Shown in pieces: positions 10,288 through 21,909 of a stretch of DNA of 64,000 bases. Source of the DNA: Sorex araneus (Eukaryota; Chordata; Mammalia; Eulipotyphla; Soricidae). The translations under genes were made by a program, and so were the position numbers. The notes under the pieces are model-generated. The model did no database searches. It was not told where the DNA came from and saw only the letters and a program-made list of their open reading frames with translations. The number at the start of each line of letters is the position of its first letter. The first letter of the stretch is position 1. The stretch spans positions 144,685,147 through 144,749,146 of the forward strand of contig NC_073304.1 in the NCBI RefSeq assembly GCF_027595985.1, given 5' to 3'.

Positions 10288-13200
10288 TTATATTCCACAG
10301 ATGAGTGCAATCTTCCTATGTCTGCCCCTCTCTTTCTGGCTCACTTCACTTAGCATGATACGTTCCATGTTGATCAACTTATGTGCAAATTTCATGACTT
10401 CATCTTTACTAACAGCTGCATAGAATTCCATTGTATAGATGTACCAGAGTTTTTTTAACCAGTCATCTGTTCTTGGGCACTGGGTTTTTTTCCACCTTCT
10501 GGCTAATGTAAACAGTGTCGCGATGATCATATAAGTGCAGATGTCATTTTGACTATACTTTTTTGTTTCTCCAGGATATATTCCCAGAAGTGGTATTGCT
10601 GGATCAAACGGAAGTTCAATTTCTAATTTTTTGAGAATCATCCATATTGTTTTCCAAAGGGGCTGGACCACTTGGCATTCACCAGCAGTGCAGGAGGGTC
10701 CCTTTATCCCCACATCCTCTCCAACAGCTTTTGTTCTTTTGGATGTGTGCCATTCTCTTTGGTGTGAGGTAATATCTCATGGTTGTTCTGATCTGCATCT
10801 CCCTGATGATCAGTGATGCAGAGCATTTTTCATGTACCTTTTAGCCATTCATATCTCTTCCTTGGAAAAGTTTCTATTCATTTCTCTGGCCCATTTTCTG
10901 ATGGGGTTGGATGTTTTCTTCTTGTAGAGTTCAACCAGTGCTTTATATACCCTTGATATCAACCCTATATCAGATGGGTATTGGGTGAATATCCTTTCCC
11001 ATTCTGTAGATTGTCTTTGTATTCTGGTCACTGTGTCTTTTGCGGAGCAGAAGCTTCTTAGTTTAATATAGACCCATTTGTTTATCTCTGTTTCTGCTTG
11101 ATTGCTTAGTTCTACGTCCTCTTTGAAGATACCTTTAGCTTCAATAACTTGAAGGATTTTGCTGACCTTGTCTTCGATGTACCTTATGGATTGTGGTCTG
11201 ATGTTGAGGTCTTTAATCCATTTTGATCTGATTTTTGTGCATGGTGTCAGGTCGAGGTCTAAGCCCATTCTTTTGCATGTGGTTGTCCAGTTATGCCAGC
11301 ACCATTTGTTGAAGAGGCTTTCCTTGCTCCACTTCACATTTCTTGCCCTCTTATTAAATATTAAGTGATCATACATTTGGGGATGTGTGTAGGGATATTC
11401 CACTCAGTTCCATTGGTCTGCAGCACTGCCTTTGTTCCAGTACCATGCTGTTTTAATTGTTACCGCTTTGTAGTAAAGTTTAAGGCTGTGGAGGGTGATG
11501 CCTTCTGTAATAAGTGTTTGGACTCCTTAAAAGTGTTTGGACTAAGGAAAGGAAAAAAACCTAATAGTCAGGAAGGGCTTTGGAACGCCCTGCCCTCAGG
11601 AAGGGCTTTCTTATGTTGATTTTGCTACCTGGCAGTGTGTAACCTAGGGGCAAGGGCAAGATAGGAAAAAGGGAGAGAGAGATGAGAGAGGCTGCAAGAG
11701 ATCCAGAGAGAGGACAGAGGTGGGAGTGCAGGAGATGAGAAAGATGGAAGATTGAATAAACTGTAACTAATCAGCAACCAGCTTGTTCCTCATTCTTCCT
11801 TCCATCGTCTGCCCTTGACCAACAGCCATACACAGTGGTTCCAGAGCACCGAACGGGGGCTGTGAGACAGAGCCACCCGGAGAGCCCGCGAGTACACTCC
11901 CCTCAGCGTGCTTTAGTTTTTTACACCCTCCCATCATCTTTTCCCCAAGAATTGTTTTAGCTATCCATGGGCGTTTATTGTTCCATATGAATTTCAGGAT
12001 TGCTTGATCCATTTCTTTGAAGAATGTCATGGGTATCCTTATAGGGATCGCGTTAAATCTGTATAGTGCTTTGGGGAGTATTGTCATTTTGACAATGTTT
12101 ATTCTCCCTATCCATGAGCAGGGGATATGTTTCCATTTCCTCATGTCCTCTTTTATTTCATGGAGTAGCGTTTTATAGTTTTCTTTGTAGAGGTCCTTTA
12201 CTTCTTTAGTTAAGCTGATTCCGAGGTATTTGATTTTCTGGGGCACAATTGTGAACGGGATTGCTTTTTTCATGTACCTTTCCTCTGTCTCATTGTTTGC
12301 ATATAGGAAGGCCATGGATTTTTGGGTATTGATTTTATACCCTACAACTTTACTGTACGGGTCAATTGTTTCTAAGAGTTTCTTGGTAGAGCTTTTAGGC
12401 TTCTCTAGATATAGTATCATATCGTCTGCGAATAGTGAGAGTTTGACTTCTTCCTTTCCTATCTGAATGCCCTTAATATCTTTTTCTTGCCTAATGGCTA
12501 TTGCTAGTACTTCCAGCACTATATTGAAGAGAAGTGGCGAGAGTGGGCATCCTTGTCTTGTGCCTGAGCTTAGAGGAAAGGCCCTTAGTTTTTCCCCATC
12601 GATGATAATGCTTGCCATAGGTTCGTGGTAGATGGCTTTGACTATCTTGAGGAAAGTTCCGCTAAAACCCATGAGAGTCTTCATCATGAATGGATGCTGG
12701 ATCTTGTCAAATGCTTTCTCTGCATCTATTAATATGATCATATGGTTTTATCTTTACTTTTGTTGATATGATGGGTTATGTTGATTGATTTCTGAATGTT
12801 AAACCATCCTTGCATCCCCGGGATGAATCCCACTTGGTCATAGTGTATGATCTTTTTGATGAGTTGTTGGATTGTATTTGCTAGTATTTTGTTGATGATC
12901 TTCGCATCACTGTTCATCAGGGATATTGGTCTGTAATTTTCTTTCTTAGTGGTGTCTTTGTTTGCTTTTGGTATTAGGGAGATATGTGCTTCATAGAACC
13001 TATTTGGGAGAATTCCTATCTTTTCAATTTCCTGGAAAAGCTTGAGGGAACTGGCAACAGGTCTTCTTTAAATGTTTGGAAGAATTTGTTTTTGGGGAGA
13101 CTTTTGATTACAGTTTCTATTTCCTTGATACTTATGGGCCTAAGTATCAGGTATTTAAAGTCTTCTTGGTTCAGTCTTGGGAGATAGTAGGAATCAAGGA

Positions 13201-14496
13201 ATTCATCCATTTCTTTTAGGTTCTCTTGTTTTGTGGCATACAGACTTTCAAAGTAGTCTCTGATGATCTTTTGGATCTCCTTGGTTTCTGTTGTGATGTC
13301 CCCCTTTTCATATCTGATTCAGCTTATTAGGGTTCTCTCTCTCTTTCTTTTTTAGTCTTGCTAGTGGTTTATCAATCTTATTTATTTTCTCGAAGAACCA
13401 GCTCTTGGTTTCATTGATCTTTTGGATTGTTTTTCGGGTTTCCATATCATTAATTTCTGCTCTAAGTTTTATTATTTCTTTCCTTCGATCTGGTTTGGGT
13501 TCCTTTTTCCGGTCCTTTTCTAAGATCTTGAGCTGCGAGGTCAAGCTATCTATATAGGCCCTTTCTTCCTTCCTGTGGAAAACTTGCAGAGCTATAAATT
13601 TTCTTCTTAACACTGCTTTAGCTGTGTCCCATAGGTTTTGGTAGTTTGTGTCTTCATTCTCATTTGTATGAATGAGATATTCGAGGTATTTTTTGATTTC
13701 TTCCTTGATTTTCTTCGTGACCCACTCATTGATCAACACTGAGTTGTTCAATTCCCAGGTGTTTGATTTGGCTCTCCGCATCTGTGTGTGATTAACTTCC
13801 ATTTTCAGTGAATCATGGTCTGAAAATATAGTTGATACAATTTCTATCTTCCCGATTCTATTAAGGTATAATCTGTGGCCCAGAACGTGGTCTATTTTGG
13901 AAAATGTTCCGTGTGCACTGGAAAGAATGTGTATTCTTTCTTTTTGGGGTGTATAGCCCTGTATAGGTCTATTAGCCCTGTCTCCTCCTTTTCTTCCTTC
14001 AGAGCCATTGTTTCCTTGCTGAGTGTGTTCTTGCCGACCTATCTAGAGGTGATAAGGGAGTGTTGAAATCTCCAACTACTATCGTGGTGCTAGTTATGTC
14101 CCCCTTAAATTCTGTTAGGAGTTCTTTTAAGTATTTTGCTGGTCGTTCATTAGGTTCGTATATGTTTAAGAGTGTGATTTCTTCCTGCTGTACATAACCC
14201 TTGATGAATAGAACATGGCCTTAACCGTCCCTTCTGATCTTTTTCAGCCTGAAATCTATGTTGTCGGATACTAGTATGGCCACCCCAGCTTTTTTGAGTG
14301 AGTTGTTTGCTTGCAGAATTGTTTTCCATCCTTTGACTTTGAGTCTGTGTTTGTTCTGGCTATTCACATGTGCTTCTTGTAGGCACCAGAAAGTTGGGTT
14401 TAGTTTATGAATCCATATTGTCACTCTGTGCCTCTTGATTGGTGCATTTAGACTGTTAACATTGAGAGAAACTATTGTCATGGGATTTTGTGCCAT
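10288..14496 (-). pseudogene. L1 ORF2 (endonuclease and reverse transcriptase), broken
   Basis: Starts with M-A-Q-N at 14496, then IVSLNVNSLNAPIKRHR (endonuclease N-terminus) and CLQEAH in place of the usual QETH. A stop follows at about 14221. Later pieces carry the inter-domain region (13802-13308), the RT fingers (KSLPKNK around 13100) and the RT palm (12741-11926), with [27 protein letters not shown] and intact motif [14 protein letters not shown]. The C-terminus continues on the far side of the LTR at 11403-10713 (IRYIEDKVSK, EINKWVYIKLRSFCSAKDT) and ends ALICGI-stop at 10288. The nonsense codon, frameshifts and LTR insertion disable it. The same family is seen at 34307-37972 and 47762-51582. 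Confidence 0.92.
11506..11925 (+). mobile_element. Solo LTR of an endogenous retrovirus
   Basis: A block absent from other copies of this L1, starting tg (11506) and ending aca (11925). It contains purine-rich U3-like sequence, a polyadenylation signal in agattgaataaactg (about 11752), and a U5-like region (cagagccacccggagagccc). The flanks ccttc / ccctc are a probable 5-bp target duplication with one mismatch. Homologous to 57645-58357: shared caggaagggctttcttatgttg-like, atcagcaaccagc and agagccacccggagag blocks. No viral coding sequence is present. Exact ends are approximate. Confidence 0.68.
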
Positions 14497-14691
14497 CTTT
14501 CTCTAGGGTTTGTTGTTTTTGTAGGGTTTTTCCTTGTCTTATAGTAGCCCTTTTAGTCCTTCTTTTAAGTTTGGTCTTGAGTCTATGAAGTTCCAGGAGA
14601 GTTTAGCCGTGAAATAGTGTATGGTTCTTTCAAGTTTAACTGAGAGTTTAGCCGGGTAAAGTATTCTTGGTGAGGCGTTCATTTTATTAAG

Positions 14692-15405
14692 TTATTTCAC
14701 TATATCCCACCATTGTCTTTGAGCTTGGAAGGTTTCCTCTGATAGGTCTGCTGTGAATCTAAGCGGTGCTCCTTTGTATGTGATTTCCTTCATTGATCTT
14801 GCTGCTTGCAGTATTGTGTCTCTATCTACGGCATCCATCATTCTGACTATGATATGCCTTGGGAACTTTTTATTTGGGTCTCTTTTAGCTGGCACCCTTC
14901 GCACTCCTTGGATCTGGATGCCCACATTCTCTAGCTCTGGGAATTTCTTAGCAATGATGTCTTTAATTGTGTTTTTTTCGTTGGGGTTACTTCCTTGTGC
15001 TTCTGGTACTCCAATGGTTCTTCTGTTGTTTCTCTTGAGGTCATCCCCTAAGACTCTAATTTGCTCTAGAGCCATTTTGAGATCTTTTGCTTTTATTTGT
15101 TGTTGCCTATATGCTTTCTGCAGCTCATCTTCAAGCTCACTGATTCTGACTTCGGCTTTTCTACTATTGAGGACTCCTACTGAGCTTTTTATTTCATCTA
15201 CCGATTCTTTTAATTGTGTCACTTCTGATCGTAGTTTTGAAATTTCTGCTCTCATTTCTTCCTGGATTATCTTGGTGGAGCGTTCCAATGCTGCATCCAT
15301 ATCCTCCCTTAATTTATTGGATGTTTGTTCCATAGTTGCTTTGAGTTCATCAACCATCTTTACAATTTCCTCTCTGAATCCTTTATCTGAGAGGAGGTTG
15401 TATTT
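14692..15405 (-). pseudogene. L1 ORF1 (RNA-binding chaperone)
   Basis: The longest continuous frame is 15357-14692 (221 codons), and the frame stays open upstream to 15405 (YNLLSDKGF motif). Residues 1 to about 95 look like a coiled coil (heptad-rich, ISELEDELQKAYRQQQ). The RRM-like part follows (RRTIGVPE), then the C-terminal domain with RRVPAKRDPNKKFPRHI, ITYKGAPLRFTADLSEETF and final QRQWWDIVK. A TAG just upstream (15406-15408) suggests the original start has been lost, so the protein is shortened at the N-terminus. On family grounds it would bind L1 RNA as a trimer. Confidence 0.88.
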
Positions 15406-15951
15406 CTAGGAAGTTCCTGTTGAGGTTTCTGAGATCCTCTCCTCTATGTCTCTTGGCAGTGGTGATTTTCACTGTTTCTTCGTGTTGTTATGGGCTTTAC
15501 TGTCAGGTGCACTTCCTTAGCTTGTGAGGGGCCTCAGTTGCAGACGTGGGGCTATGGTCTCTTTACAAAGGACTTTTTGTGCAGCTTGATGTGTTCACTG
15601 ACAGTTTTTGTGAAATTAGGCTAGGCTAGGCTAGTTGACTATTAGCATGTAGTGACTGAGATGACCAGGGTATTCTTCACAGGAATGGGTTATACAGATT
15701 GTAATCAAAGCATGATGTATGGAATGGGAGAAATAACTGCAGCAGTGTTAGTGGCTGCAGCTCCATAATGAGGCCACGCTGCCTTTTGAGACCACACTCT
15801 CTAGAGTGAGGACACGCCCCCAACAACCTGGGGAAGAGGTGGGAATCAAGGCGGTGCCAAGAGGTGACTGAGAGCAGAGAGGCCGGGCTGGCAGCTTCAA
15901 AGCCCCAGACCCTGGGCAGGGGGCGATAGGAGGGCACTTCTTCGCTGGGCC
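15406..15951 (-). promoter_or_regulatory. L1 5'UTR / internal promoter region
   Basis: About 545 bp between the 5' TSD and ORF1, GC-rich near the outer end (cctatcgccccctgcccagg on the minus strand). It shares gagctgcagccactaacact-type sequence with the 5'UTR of the L1 at 46403, supporting full length. Promoter function is inferred from position. Confidence 0.7.
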
Positions 15952-16117
15952 CCATCTTAATATTTTTAGCTATATTTATTCCTTTCTTATTTCACAAAGA
16001 CAAAACATTTAAATTTTTAAAGATGTAAGAAATCACAATTGTAGTGATTATATTTCTTACTTTTGTAATAAGACAGCTATAATACTTTCTTTAATTACTC
16101 TCATCCCTGTATTGTAG

Positions 16118-16336
16118 CACTGTAGTACTATTGTCCTGTTGTTCATTGATTTGCTTGAGCGGGCACTAGTAATGTCTCCATTGTGAGACTTGTTACTGTT
16201 TTTGGCATATCGAATACGCCACGGGTAGCTTGCCAGGCTCTGCCGCGCGGGTGGGATACTCTCTGTGGCTTGCTGGCTCTCTGAGAGGGATGGAGGAATC
16301 AAACCCTGGTTTGCCATGTGCTATCGCTCCAGTCCA
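16118..16336 (-). mobile_element. Type A SINE with shortened head
   Basis: Minus-strand copy with body (gtggcttgctggctctctga on plus), tail (ttgcttgagcgggcactag) and only part of the tRNA-like head (gctatcgctccagtcc). The segment between A box and B box is deleted. Confidence 0.8.
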
Positions 16337-17290
16337 TCCTTATATTACATTTTGGAAATCTATTAAGTATTCTTTCTTAAAAGTGGAATAGGAACAAAAG
16401 AAACATCCATTTGTGAGTACTTGAACCACAATACTATTGCCTAATTTGGCACAACTATTTTTGGCTTAATGAATTCTTCGATTTTTTTAAGAAATCATCC
16501 ACCTGGCTATCATAGGAACAATTGCAAAGTTCATACTTATGGATTCTGAAATCACTCAGTGGTTAAAAACACCTTCCTTGCAAGAGTGAAGCCATAAATT
16601 TGATCCTTAGTGTCAATTATAAGTACCAAGTGCTTATAAGCAGCCTGTATGCCCTGGGACATTCAGAACAGCAACAGAACAATCTGGGGTACAGTTTGTC
16701 ATGTGAAAACACTGCAATGAAAATTATGCAAGCCCCTTTCAAGCACCACAAATGGGATGTGTGAGCACTATGTCCTGGAGTGCAACCCCTGGTGTACGTG
16801 TATGTGCACACGTGTGTGTACACGTACACACTTGTGCATGCTACACAAACGCTCAAAAGTACTGCAATAAAACATTTATGAGCACCACAACCAGAGAAGT
16901 GTGCCTCTAAGCAAGAACCAGCTACTATAGTATGTGACCCCCAGCAAACATCACAACCAACTGTGTCTACACCACAATCAAAAAAGTGAATTCTTTGTTC
17001 ATCTCAACATCAAAAACAAAAAGAAGATAAGAGAGAAATATGCATACTCAGTCCTAAAAGTGAAGCTCATGAGCTACAGTTGACCATGAACAATAAATAT
17101 AACTCTTCCATTCTTTTTGACAGTTTTCTTTAAAATTGTTCAATAATAAAATAATTTAAAAAGCTTTCATAATTTTTTCTTTAATAATTTTAAATGATAT
17201 TTTATGTCTTAAGAGAAATTCATAATAGTTTATCACTTTATTTTGTAATTTTAAACATTTTATATTAACGTGTGATTTCATTGTGAAACT
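16337..17290. other. AT-rich sequence with weak SINE traces
   Basis: 16545-16640 (actcagtggttaaaaacacc, aatttgatccttagtgtc) resembles a decayed SINE head. 16790-16840 is a (TG/CA)-rich near-palindrome with gtgtgtacacgtacacac. Nothing else is recognised. Confidence 0.4.
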
Positions 17291-17297
17291 TCACTGA

Positions 17298-17390
17298 TAG
17301 TGGGATCAATCAATGAAGACATCCCAAATGACTCCATGCACACCAATTGCCATCTGACAAGGAAAGGGTCAAGATTATAAAAAAATAATT
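17298..17390 (+). repeat. Unclassified repeat X, copy 1
   Basis: Shares gtgggatca, gacatcc, tgcacaccaattgcc-like, atctgacaagg and agggtcaagattataaaa with 17843-17950, in the same order. Family unknown. Confidence 0.5.
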
Positions 17391-17842
17391 AATAATATCG
17401 ATTATTTTCTACCAGATAAATTTTCTATAGCAGCACATAAAATTCTTGATAGGACTAAATAAAACACTTTATTTATGGATTATCAATGATAAGACATTAG
17501 TTATATTACCTAATGAATTACAATGCAGTGAAAGTCCTGATAGCTAAAAGCAGAAACACAATTTCATCTTGGTACCAAAAATGCAGGGTGATTTGTACAT
17601 CAATGAAAACATTCAATATTATCACTATGACACTACTGATAACATATTTAAATATTGTGCACTTAAAACTCACCCTTTCTGGGCTTCTGAAGAAAAAGTG
17701 AAATAGACATTGGCAAAGTTCCCTGCTGAAACACAACCAGAAATCAACTATAGATATAAAGATCCTCAGACTCCTCAGCCTAGTTTGCCTGAGAGAGGGG
17801 CTCATATGTCTGTTTGGAGGGGTGTTACACAACACAGATGGG

Positions 17843-17950
17843 AGGGGTGGGATCAGTCATACAGACATCCTAAACGCACAGTGCACACCACTGCCGTAGG
17901 TGGCAGGCCTGATCTGACACGGAGAGGGCCAAGATTATAAAAGCATGATT
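17843..17950 (+). repeat. Unclassified repeat X, copy 2
   Basis: Partner of copy 1 with about 20 extra bases in the middle (gtaggtggcaggcctg). Both end in aagattataaaa. Too short and diverged to classify. Confidence 0.5.
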
Positions 17951-17975
17951 TCAAACAGAAGTGAAAGACTATTTT

Positions 17976-19662
17976 TTTAATTCTGTATTCTACTTTCCTC
18001 CTCAACATTTGTATCATTTGTCATCCCGTTTATCTCTGATTTGCTCCAGCGGGTGCCAGTAACGTCTCCATTTGTCCCTGTCGCGTGCTAGTGTAGCCCA
18101 ATGATATGTGCTCGCTCCAGGAACAGGAAGAGTCTAAAATCTTTCATTCAGGGTTTTTCTGTTTGTTGTTTTTTTTTTTATTATTATTACTGAATCACTG
18201 TGGGGTAAAGTTACAGACTTACAAATTGTCATGCTAATGTTTCAGTCATACAATGATCAAGTACCCATCCCTCCACCAGTGCCCATTTTCCACCACCAAT
18301 GGTCCCAGCATTCCTCCCACCACCCCTACCCTGTCCCCTTCACCCCACCCCGCCTCTGTGGCAGGGCATTTTCTTTTTCTCCCTCTCTCTTTTTGGGTGT
18401 TGTGGTTTGCTACAGAGGTATTAAGTAGGCATCATGTCAGTCTATAGTCTATTTTCAGCCCGTATCTCTCATTCCTAGTGGGCCCGCCTAGCACCCTTTG
18501 CTTGGTGATCCCTTCTCTATCAGAGCTGCTTCTTCACCTAGCTTGTGAAGGCCGGCTTGGAAGCTGTGGAATAATCCTCCTGGCTTATCTCTACTAGTCT
18601 TGGGTATTAGTCTCCCATTCTGTTACTTTATATTCCACACATGAGTGCAATCTTTCTATGTCTGTTCCTCTCTTCCTGACTCATTTCACTTAACATGATA
18701 CTTTCCATGTTGATCCACCTATATGCAAATTTCATGACTTCATCTTTTCTAACAGCTGCATAGTATTCCATTGTGTAGATGTAGCAAAGTTTCTTTAATC
18801 AGTCATCTGTTCTCGGGCACTCGGGTTTTTTCAGATGCTAGCTATTGTGAACAGTGCAGCAATGAATATATAGGTGTAGATGTCACTTTTACTATATATT
18901 TTTTGCCTCTTTAACAAATGGTGCTGGCAAAACTGGACAGCTACATGCAAAAAAAATGGGCTCAGTCTTATACCTAACACCATGCACAAAAGTCAGATCA
19001 AAATGGATTAAAGACCTCAACATTAGACCAGAATCCATAAGGTACATTGAAGACAAGGTCAGCAAAACCCTCCACGACATTGAAGCTACAGGTATCTTCA
19101 AAGAGGACTAGCCACTGACCAGGCAAGTGGAAACAGAGATAAACAAATGGGACTACCTTAAACTGAGAAGCTTCTGTACCTCAAAAGATACAGTGAACAG
19201 AATACAAAGACAGTCTACAGAACAGGAAAGGATATTCATGCAATACCCATCAGATAAGGTGTTGATATCAAGGATTTACAAGGCACTGGTTGAACTCCAC
19301 AAGAAAACATCATACCCCATCAGAAAATGGGGTAATGAAATGAACAGAAACTTTCTCAAGAAAGAAATCCAAATGGCTAAAAGACACATGAAAAAATGCT
19401 CCTCATCACTATTCATCAGGGAGATGCAGATCAAAACAACAATGAGATATCATCTCACACCACAGAGACTGGCCCACATCCAAAGAACAAAATCGACCAG
19501 TGTTGGCGCGGATGTGGGGAGAAAGGGACTCTCCTTCACTGCTGGTGGGAATGCCGACTGGTTCAGCCCTTTTGGAAAACAGTATGGACACTTGTCAAAA
19601 AATTAGAAATTGAGCTCCCATTTGACCCAGCAATACCACTTTTGGGAATATAACCCAGATAT
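17976..19662 (-). mobile_element. L1 insertion with 5' inversion and 3' transduction
   Basis: Bracketed by a perfect 15-bp duplication gtgaaagactatttt (17961-17975 and 19663-19677). In minus-strand order from the right, an inverted ORF2 piece (plus sense, ~18912-19662, with IRYIEDKVSKTLHDIEA and KLRSFCTSKDTVN) joins ORF2 end and 3'UTR (18911-18168). The two pieces abut in ORF2 with almost no loss, the signature of twin priming. Beyond the L1 tail at about 18168 the insertion continues for ~190 bp, including an RTE fragment, and ends in a second short A-tail at 17976-17978. Confidence 0.85.
18003..18155 (-). mobile_element. RTE LINE 3' fragment (transduced)
   Basis: Read on minus, it matches 7165-7319: gactcttcctgttcctggag, ggacaaatggagacgttact, gagcaaatc and the end gatgacaaatgatacaa. 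It lies inside the L1 insertion's TSDs, so it probably came along as 3' flank of the source L1. Confidence 0.8.
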
Positions 19663-19677
19663 GTGAAAGACTATTTT

Positions 19678-20235
19678 ACTAGCAGAAAACACAAAATTGG
19701 ACCAGAACAAAGAAGCAGCTGAGTTGACTTTTAACCTAGCAGCGGGACTGGCTGTGCCCATACTTCATCAGTCAGGGGTGCAGACACGTGCCGTGGCATA
19801 GAGATGGAAGCCTGCAAGACAGAGTTTTTGGCAGAACTAGGGATAAGGAGTGGCCTAAGAGTCAGTATGAAATCTCTGGGCTATTACCTTCCTACTGCAC
19901 TGAGCACCCCGTGATGAATCATGGATGTTCCCCATATTTATTGGCCTGCCCTTCTCTGTTATGTCCACAGAAACAGAGGGAAATTGATATATTAAAGTCA
20001 TAGCATAACCCGTCAAAAAATAGAAAGTTAACCCAGATGTATGTGCAGAAAAAATGCTTCAGATATCCATTACCAAAAAACAAAACAGAATTCCACAAAC
20101 AAGTTTAAAGAGGGAAAAACTTAAAGAATTAGTGAAGATAATGAAATGGGCAAGAAGTATTGTAACCAAAATTAACAAAACTTGATAATGTCAACTAACC
20201 ACAGAGAAGCAAATTAGGATCTCACTAAAAATATA
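19678..20235. other. Non-coding sequence
   Basis: No gene or known repeat recognised. It continues the pre-insertion locus of the inverted L1. Confidence 0.45.
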
Positions 20236-20548
20236 TGAGGGGCCAAAGAGATAACATAGGAGGCAACACATTTATCTTGGGCTTATCTTGAATCTTTTTT
20301 TTAATTTAATTTTTATTAGTGAATCACCATGAGATACAGTTACAAACTCATGAACTTTCTTGTTTGCATTTCATTTACATCCCTCCACCAGTGCCCAATA
20401 TCTTGAATCTTGAGTGCAGCTGACCCTGCCTGGCTCCTTCCCCCAGACAACACATGGTCTCCCGAATACCACAGGAGTGATTTCTGAGTGGAAAACCAGG
20501 AGTAAGCCCTGAGCACCATCAAGTTTTTCCACCCCCAAAAAATAAAAA
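20236..20548 (+). mobile_element. Type B SINE split by a tiny L1
   Basis: Head (ggggccaaagagataacata) at 20236-20296 and body (agtgcagctgaccctgcctg, aaaccaggagtaagccctga, A-rich tail) at 20399-20548, separated by a 102-bp L1 insertion. Confidence 0.75.
20297..20398 (-). mobile_element. 102-bp L1 3'-end insertion
   Basis: T-rich start then gtgaatcaccatgagatac and ccctccaccagtgccc, the extreme 3' end of L1 on minus. The perfect 13-bp TSD tatcttgaatctt lies at 20284-20296 and 20399-20411. Confidence 0.88.
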
Positions 20549-20929
20549 TTCAAAAAGAACATGTTGGAAAGAGAACTTTTAGGTGGAAAAAGGAAACAAA
20601 ATAACAAAATATTGATTATGGGGTAATAGTAACAGTAACAGAAGTATAAGCAGCAGGGATATGAAACAGTGACAAAATATAATTTGGAAGGGGTAAAGGA
20701 TAGAAATAATACAGTCAAATAGTCACTTAATGCAAATATGCAAAGATAAACCTTTTAGGTATAGGGAATATGAAAGAATCCTTAATGATAACTGTAAAAT
20801 GATGGAGAAGAGATAGTTATAAAAAACAATGAAGACTCTGAAAGAATGACCAGGGAAAATCTTCTTCACAGAAGCACAAATAAGAATAAGTAGAGGGGAA
20901 TACAGAAAATAAAATATTAAATGGCAATA

Positions 20930-21900
20930 AGTAAGTTTCACTATCAATAATCACCCTAAGTATAAAATGTCTAAATTTACCTACCAATCAAAAGATTCAA
21001 AGTATCTGGGTTCATTCAAACTATATAAACAAAAGTCTCACATCAGATATAAAGAACAACATATAGAAACTGAAAATCTGACAGTAGGTGCTCAAGACAA
21101 TATAGCAGAACAAAGACAAGAAAACGTTATTCCCATTTCCAGTAAGTTGGTTTTTAATTAAATTGGGATCAAAGCAAAGATAGACATTATATATTGATCA
21201 AAGGGTTAATCCATGAAGAAAATAGTAGTCATCAATATGCATGCACACATCATAAGAGCACAACAGATACACAGCAACATTAATCAACCTCAAAGATTGC
21301 AATTAGAACAATATAATAACTGGAAGGATTTCAGCACACAATTTACAGCAATGAACAGATTATCTACACTAAAATAAAAAATGACAAGATATATAATGAC
21401 ATTAAGTGAAATATTTGGAGAAAAGGGCTTTATAGATACATACAGAAATTCCCATCCCAAGATGTGTGCTGAAAGTAGACTATAGATTGAACATGATGGC
21501 CACTCCATACCTCTATTGCAAACCACAACACCCCAAAGGAGAGAGAGAACAAAAGGGGAGGGGGGATAGAATGGAGGGGTGGGAGGGATACTGGGATCAT
21601 AGGTGGTGGTGAATGGGCACTGATGGAGGGATGGGTACTCGAGCATTGTATGACTGAAACACAAGCACAAAAATATGTAAATCTGTAACTGTACCCTCAC
21701 TGTGACTCACTAATAAAAAAATTAATAAATTAAAAGAAAGAAAAATAAATCCCCATTCCAATAGAAATGAATATATAGTCTTCTCAAGTACATATAGAAC
21801 ATACTCAAGGATATATATCATATATTACAGCAAAAAAAGAAGCCTTAATAAGTGAAGACTTAAATACCATCAGAAAGGTGTTAGCAACAACATAAAGGAA
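20930..21900 (+). mobile_element. Old L1 ORF2 endonuclease region
   Basis: Diverged plus-strand L1: aatttacctaccaatcaaaag (ORF2 N-terminal block), agggttaatccatgaagaaa and atgcatgcacacatcataag up to ~21340. It resumes at 21730-21900 (tagtcttctcaagtacatat). A younger L1 tail interrupts it. No usable ORF remains. Confidence 0.65.
21385..21725 (+). mobile_element. L1 3'UTR insertion
   Basis: Young-type 3'UTR: atgtgtgctgaaagtagact, acatgatggccactccatac, gggcactgatggagggatgg, actgtgactcactaataaaa. Severely 5'-truncated. Confidence 0.85.
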
Positions 21901-21909
21901 AAGTGGGGA

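Larger units (their letters stand above)
9825..15951 (-). mobile_element. Nearly full-length L1, minus strand, with solo LTR inside
   Basis: The perfect 16-bp repeat ccatcttaatattttt at 9809-9824 and 15952-15967 is its target-site duplication. In element order it has a GC-rich 5'UTR (15951-15406), ORF1 (15405-14692), a ~195-bp spacer, ORF2 (14496-10288), and a 3'UTR (10287-9825) ending in aataaaaataacaataa-type A-rich DNA. A ~420-bp LTR interrupts ORF2 near its 3' third. Without the LTR the element is about 5.7 kb. ORF2 carries frameshifts and stops, so it is dead. Confidence 0.93.

Noticed and set aside
9858-10304. 148-codon plus-strand frame
   Set aside because: Lies antisense to the L1 3'UTR and the last ORF2 codons; proline-rich text comes from C-rich 3'UTR.
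14753-15409. Plus-strand 218-codon open frame
   Set aside because: It is the antisense of L1 ORF1 on the minus strand; the sense protein has clear ORF1 motifs.
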